A stretch of 64,000 bases of DNA from assembly GCA_963739975.1 (NCBI GenBank), contig CAVUCK010000022.1, positions 62,001 through 126,000 of the forward strand, written 5' to 3'. The first letter of the stretch is position 1. The number at the start of each line of letters is the position of its first letter. This DNA is from JALZMG01 sp963739975 (GTDB taxonomy: Bacteria > Actinomycetota > Acidimicrobiia > Acidimicrobiales > Ilumatobacteraceae). Shown piece after piece: positions 60,464 through 64,000 of this stretch. The notes below the pieces were generated by a model. The model was not told the DNA's origin, ran no database searches, and saw only the letters and a program-made list of their open reading frames with translations. The translations under genes were made by a program, and so were the position numbers.

Positions 60464-60627
60464 GCCTCGTCGCCCGTGTCGAGGGGGCCTTCACCGCCGG
60501 CGTCACGGTCGTCGTCGCGCTCGGTGGGCTCGTCACCGGTGTCCGCGTCGCCGTGGCCGCCGGCGTCGCGGTCGTCGTCGGCCTCCGTCGGCTGGCGCGT
60601 GATGTCGTCGTCGTGCAGGTTGCTCAT
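60460..60627 (-). CDS. acidic 55-residue peptide with two near-identical repeats
   Basis: The frame reads MSNLHDDDITRQPTEADDDR and on. Two blocks, ADDDRDAGGHGDADTGDEP and RDDDRDAGGEGPLDTGDEA, are near copies. It has no Cys, is almost all polar, and is coupled to the PIG-L gene by CTGA. I recognise no family. It may be a disordered acidic protein or a peptide acted on by the adjacent enzymes. It is divergent from the JmjC/cupin gene by 60 bases. Confidence 0.6.
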   Translation of the reverse strand: MSNLHDDDITRQPTEADDDRDAGGHGDADTGDEPTERDDDRDAGGEGPLDTGDEA

Positions 60628-60687
60628 GGCGCTTCTCTGCCCACTCCCGTCGTTTCGGAACCATGATCCTCGGACAACCTGGCCGGG

Positions 60688-61830
60688 GTGAGCGGCACCG
60701 ACCACCCGCTTCGTCGCTGCATCGGCGACGAGGCGGAGTTCCGTGCTTCGACCTGGGGACGGCGGCCGTTGCACCGCGCCTCGGGGGGGTCGTTCTGCGA
60801 CCTTCTCGACGTCGACGACGTCGAGGACGTGCTGAGCCTGCTCGGCCGTCGGCCCGGGTTCCGGCTCGTCGCCGACGGTGTCACGCTGCCGATCGAGTCC
60901 TACACCGCGCCGACGCGGGTGGCCGGGCGCGTGGTCGACGAGGTGGCCGACGTCGACCGCATCCTCGACCTCGTGCACGGCGGAGCCACGGTCGTCCTCC
61001 AGGGCCTCCAGCGGACGTGGCTGCCGCTGGCCGAGTTCTGCGCCGCCCTCGAAGCGGAGATCAGCCATCCCGTACAGGCCAACGCCTACCTCAGCCCAGC
61101 GGGCGCGGCGGCCTTCCGCCGTCACGTCGACGGGCATGCCGTGTTCGCTCTGCAGGTCGGCGGGCGCAAGGTGTGGTCGGTCGACGGGCTCGGCGACGTC
61201 GAGCTGGTCCCGGGAGACGTCCTGTACCTCCCGGCCGGAACGCCCCACGAGGCGCGGTCGGCGGACACGTTCAGCCTGCACCTCACGATCGGTGTCCTGG
61301 CCGTGACGTGGCGCCAGGTCGTCCGTCGAGCGCTGGCCGACGGTGCCCTCGACGAGCCGCTGCCGCTCGGCTTCGCCCGGCCGGAGCACGCCACCGAACT
61401 GGCGGCGGCAGTCGGCAGCGCGCTGTCCGCCGCACGTGAGGTGCTCGACGGGCTGAACGTGCCGGCCGTTGCCGAGGAGGAGGCCGGGCGGATCCGCCGG
61501 CGCCGGCGCACCCGCACCTCCGGTCGGCTGCGCGCCGCCGTCGACCTCTCGTCGGTGCGGGAAGGTACCCGGCTGCGACGCACCACCAGCGCGACGGTCA
61601 GTGAGGATGCCGATCGGGTCACGATCGAGTTCGTCGATCGCCGGCTGAGCCTTCCCGCCTTCACCGGAGCGGCGTTGGATGCCGTGGCTCGCGGCGCGGA
61701 GTTCGTCGTGGGTGCTCTCCCCGGCCTCGACGCCGACTCGCAGACGGTGCTCGCTCGCCGCCTGCTGCGCGAGGGCCTGCTGGTCCCCGTCGATCGTCCG
61801 GCGGCGCCGGCGACACTCAGTCCAGGCTGA
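60688..61830 (+). CDS. JmjC/cupin-type protein
   Basis: The 380-residue protein has VVLQGLQRTWLPLAEFCAAL, ANAYLSPAGAAAFRRHVDGH and AVFALQVGGRKVWSVDGLGD, then DVLYLPAGTPHEARSADTFS. HVD and the later PH supply the 2-His-1-Asp iron site of ribosomal oxygenase-like JmjC enzymes, and the K in GRKVW is the expected 2-oxoglutarate contact. The C-terminal region is a winged-helix-like module (LDAVARGAEFVVGALPGLDA). It starts at GTG 60688. It may hydroxylate a protein or peptide. Confidence 0.85.
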   Translation: MSGTDHPLRRCIGDEAEFRASTWGRRPLHRASGGSFCDLLDVDDVEDVLSLLGRRPGFRLVADGVTLPIESYTAPTRVAGRVVDEVADVDRILDLVHGGATVVLQGLQRTWLPLAEFCAALEAEISHPVQANAYLSPAGAAAFRRHVDGHAVFALQVGGRKVWSVDGLGDVELVPGDVLYLPAGTPHEARSADTFSLHLTIGVLAVTWRQVVRRALADGALDEPLPLGFARPEHATELAAAVGSALSAAREVLDGLNVPAVAEEEAGRIRRRRRTRTSGRLRAAVDLSSVREGTRLRRTTSATVSEDADRVTIEFVDRRLSLPAFTGAALDAVARGAEFVVGALPGLDADSQTVLARRLLREGLLVPVDRPAAPATLSPG

Positions 61831-62023
61831 CCCGCACGAAGGCTCCGCGCTCGTCGTCCTGGACGAACGAGGCCACCACGCCGCGGCGCTCGGACTGCCC
61901 GTCGGTCAGCACCACGATGTCTCCGACGCGTGCGTCGGCGAGGTCGTCGGCCGGTACGAACAGCCCATCGGCGTCGTCGCGCAGCTCCTGCTGCCGCTCG
62001 ACCCGCCAGGTCCGCTCGGTCAC
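61817..62023 (-). CDS. small protein of unknown function
   Basis: The 68-residue product reads MTERTWRVERQQELRDDADG, then ADARVGDIVVLTDGQSERRG and VVASFVQDDERGAFVRVSLD. The strand pattern suggests an SH3-like barrel. It ends 14 bases inside the convergent JmjC gene. No domain can be named. Confidence 0.55.
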   Translation of the reverse strand: MTERTWRVERQQELRDDADGLFVPADDLADARVGDIVVLTDGQSERRGVVASFVQDDERGAFVRVSLD

Positions 62024-62039
62024 CGCTGCACCGTACGCC

Positions 62040-63137
62040 TCAGGCCCGCTCGGTCGTCACGTCGACCGGACCGTCGGGGGTGCCACCGACGAGCTCGGCG
62101 AAGCGCTCGCAGGCGATCACCCACATCTGACTCTGGATCGCCCGGGCGAACCCGAGCTTGTCGTACAGCAGGTCCAGGGCGCGGTCGCGGCTGCGCGCCC
62201 ACGACTCGATGGTCAGCCCGACGTGGCCGGGACCGTCCTCGACGAAGCCGAACTCGATGACGCCGGCTTCCATGTGCCCGTCGAGCGTCGACATCCGCAC
62301 GCACCGGTCATCGAGGTGGATCACCTCGACGGCTCCCTTCCAGGGCCCGGCGATCTCGACGAGGTAGCGATCGCCGACGTCCATCGAGCCGAGCTCGCCC
62401 TCGATCTTCGTGAACGGCGAGAACTCCGTCTCGGCGAGGACGTTGGGGTCGGCCCGGATCGCCGCCAGTGCGTCGTCGAGGTCGCGCCGCGCGTCTCGGA
62501 CCACGACTGCGTAGCGCCGGTGGTACGACGGGCCGGAGCCGTCCGCCGGGTGCTGGCCGTCCTCCAGCGCAGGGATGGACGGCGGATCGGTGTCCTCGAT
62601 CTCGTCGATCTCACCCTGGTCGTGGTCGACCGAGCGGTCGCGACGGCTCCAGTCGAGGGCGGCGCGCACGGCCGGGACGAAGTGACCGCGAGGGTGCCGC
62701 GGCCCGTCGGGCGAGGGGTCGCCGGGCCGCAAGATGAGGAACTGCTCGGCCAGGTCGACGAACCCGTCGAGGTCGTCGACGCCGAGGGTCACCGCCGGGT
62801 GGCGGATCACCCCGAGCGGATCGATCCCTCGTGTCGGGCGGCGCAGCTCCACGCATACGCCGCCGCCCGTCGTGGCGGCGAACGTGAGCCCGCGATCGGC
62901 CAGGGAGAGGTGAGCGGGACCGGCGATCCGCCACGCCGTGTAGGGGCCCGTGCGCCGCAACGCCGCGACGTTCGTCCACGGCGTCGACAAGCGCCACGGC
63001 CCGAAGCACGCTTCCAGCCCTCGGTGGTCGAGCGTCACGTAGCTGCGCGTCGGCAGAACTCCGAACGGTCGGGCCCAGCGGGCGAGGCCCGGGTCGAAGG
63101 CGAACCCGAAGGACCGGCCCGGCGGGGCGTCAGCCAT
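62040..63137 (-). CDS. DUF1990-like protein with N-terminal PH-like domain
   Basis: The 365-residue protein has an N-terminal beta-rich part (GVLPTRSYVTLDHRGLEACF, GPWRLSTPWTNVAAL). The C-terminal SRPBCC-like part has MSTLDGHMEAGVIEFGFVED, HVGLTIESWARSRDRALDLL and QMWVIACERFAELVGG, which resembles DUF1990. A charged linker joins them. It starts at ATG 63137 and overlaps the SRPBCC gene by eight bases. Two broken copies exist in the window, at 36.2-36.7 kb and 49.2-49.8 kb. Confidence 0.7.
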   Translation of the reverse strand: MADAPPGRSFGFAFDPGLARWARPFGVLPTRSYVTLDHRGLEACFGPWRLSTPWTNVAALRRTGPYTAWRIAGPAHLSLADRGLTFAATTGGGVCVELRRPTRGIDPLGVIRHPAVTLGVDDLDGFVDLAEQFLILRPGDPSPDGPRHPRGHFVPAVRAALDWSRRDRSVDHDQGEIDEIEDTDPPSIPALEDGQHPADGSGPSYHRRYAVVVRDARRDLDDALAAIRADPNVLAETEFSPFTKIEGELGSMDVGDRYLVEIAGPWKGAVEVIHLDDRCVRMSTLDGHMEAGVIEFGFVEDGPGHVGLTIESWARSRDRALDLLYDKLGFARAIQSQMWVIACERFAELVGGTPDGPVDVTTERA

Positions 63138-63642
63138 CGTCGGGACGGCCGGGGACCGGGGTGATCGCCGGCGCTGAACGGGTGCCGGCGGCGACGTGCT
63201 GCGCCTCCTCGAGGAGGAACTGGTTGCGCACGTCGATGAGGCGCGGCAAGTACCGGCCGAGCACCACGGCCTCGGCGATGCGACCGAGCGGGCCGAGCGG
63301 AGCCTCGAAGGCGACGCGATCGTGCAGCTCGGTGCCGTCGTCGAGCCGACGGAAGACGTGCTCGTGGTGGAACGACTTGAACGGGCCGCGCCGCTGTTCG
63401 TCGACGAAGCGGTGAGGTCGGTCCCACTCGGAGATCACGCTCGTCATGGTCCAGGTCACCCCGAAGTGGCGGGCCCGCCACGTGACGAACTCGCCGAGCC
63501 CGATGGTCCCGCTCGTGACGCCGCCGACGGCGCGCTCCCCGGAACGCTCGAAGGAGTCGAGGTGGGCGTCGATGCTCAGCGACAGGTCGAACGCGGTCGC
63601 GCAGTCAACGGGCAACGAGGTGAGCCGCTCGAACCTGACCAC
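63130..63642 (-). CDS. SRPBCC-family (polyketide cyclase-like) protein
   Basis: The 170-residue protein has VRFERLTSLPVDCATAFDLS and LSIDAHLDSF at the start. ARHFGVTWTMTSVISEWDRP, RFVDEQRRGPFKSFHHEHVF and FEAPLGPLGRIAEAVVLGRY complete the START-like fold with a hydrophobic cavity. These proteins bind lipids or aromatic ligands. It is coupled to the DUF1990-like gene, and a near-identical relic is at 49162. Start is uncertain by a few codons. Confidence 0.85.
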   Translation of the reverse strand: MVRFERLTSLPVDCATAFDLSLSIDAHLDSFERSGERAVGGVTSGTIGLGEFVTWRARHFGVTWTMTSVISEWDRPHRFVDEQRRGPFKSFHHEHVFRRLDDGTELHDRVAFEAPLGPLGRIAEAVVLGRYLPRLIDVRNQFLLEEAQHVAAGTRSAPAITPVPGRPDDG

Positions 63643-63684
63643 GCCGCCGCTCTACCCGCCCCCACCCCACTCCAAGCCGCACCG

Positions 63685-63975
63685 TCAGGCGGACAGACGG
63701 CGCCGCCCGCCGCGTCGGGCCACGACGGCGCGGTAGATCAGCAGCAGGATGACGGCTCCGATGATCGACCCGAAGATCCCCGACACCTGGATCACGCCAT
63801 CGTCGCGGTCCCTGCGGAAGATCAGGTAGCCGAGGAAGCCGCCGGCGAAGCTGCCGAGCACCCCGAGCAGCCATGTCCCGGCAAGGCTCATCGGGTCGGG
63901 TCCCGGCACGAGGAGGCGGGCCAGCGCACCGGCGATGAAGCCGACGACGAGCAAGACGACGATGAACCACAGCAC
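63685..63975 (-). CDS. GlsB/YeaQ/YmgE-family membrane protein
   Basis: The 96-residue protein has three hydrophobic spans with the family pattern: FIVVLLVVGFIAGALARLLV, then GTWLLGVLGSFAGGFLGYLI, then IFGSIIGAVILLLIYRAVVA. G-x-x-A-G-A-L-A-R-L and G-x-x-G-S-x-x-G-G are conserved Gly positions of transglycosylase-associated (GlsB) proteins. It lies in the membrane and is linked to general stress in other bacteria. It starts at ATG 63975, close to the right edge. Confidence 0.9.
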   Translation of the reverse strand: MLWFIVVLLVVGFIAGALARLLVPGPDPMSLAGTWLLGVLGSFAGGFLGYLIFRRDRDDGVIQVSGIFGSIIGAVILLLIYRAVVARRGGRRRLSA

Positions 63976-64000
63976 GGCCAGTCAGGTACCGCCCTGCGAG

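Overview
The window is GC-rich, gene-dense DNA with actinobacterial character. The signs are F420-type luciferase-like enzymes, several STAS and anti-sigma proteins, a sigma factor with a SnoaL-like tail, frequent GTG starts, and operons joined by 4-base ATGA/GTGA stop-start overlaps. A high-GC actinobacterium, possibly of the class Acidimicrobiia, fits best. That placement is inference and no rRNA gene is present to settle it.

Region 1 (1-14.5 kb, minus strand) is most of an extracellular contractile injection system (eCIS), a headless phage-tail-like particle. In transcription order it has sheath, tube, a zinc-ribbon baseplate chaperone, a Pro/Arg-rich protein, a DUF4255 tail terminator, a AAA+ ATPase (broken by a frameshift), a small protein, a 1024-residue DUF4157 cargo protein with two HExxH motifs, an unknown protein, a tube-initiator protein, a LysM-like protein, a gpD-like hub, a gpV spike, a PAAR tip and the first codons of a gp25 baseplate protein. 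The remaining baseplate genes lie beyond the left edge. Several gene junctions carry tiny open frames of 31-49 codons that overlap both neighbours by exactly four bases. One of these is a perfect 110-bp unit repeated four times. A relative sits in the glycosyltransferase operon at 46.6 kb. I regard this element family as the strongest candidate for something undescribed.

Region 2 (15-21 kb) holds a DUF899 protein, a small STAS-like protein, a sigma factor coupled to a drug exporter, a second exporter and a phosphopantetheinyl transferase. The transferase would activate the synthetases of region 3 (21-31.5 kb). Those are two coupled NRPS genes, A-T-C-A-T and C-A-T-TE. The second is fused to a whole MFS exporter and its thioesterase has Cys in place of Ser. 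The predicted product is a tripeptide, roughly Ala-Gly-Asp-like.

Region 4 (31.5-42.3 kb) is patchy accessory DNA with an alpha/beta hydrolase, small stress-type proteins, a UdgX-like uracil-DNA glycosylase, an F420-type oxidoreductase, a secreted TAP-like hydrolase and PRC-barrel proteins. It also holds relics of a DUF6328-like gene, a DUF1990-like gene, a catalase, an integrase and an acyl-CoA dehydrogenase. Region 5 (42.3-48.7 kb) is a tight operon of six glycosyltransferases.

Region 6 (48.7-57.5 kb) holds STAS and anti-sigma proteins, hemerythrin, an hsp20-merR operon with a clear promoter inside an inverted repeat, an epimerase, and decayed duplicates of genes found intact elsewhere in the window. 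Region 7 (57.5-64 kb) has a coupled set (small acidic repeat peptide, PIG-L deacetylase, methyltransferase, glycosyltransferase, acyl-CoA dehydrogenase-like protein) opposite a JmjC/cupin protein, then SRPBCC, DUF1990-like and GlsB-type genes.
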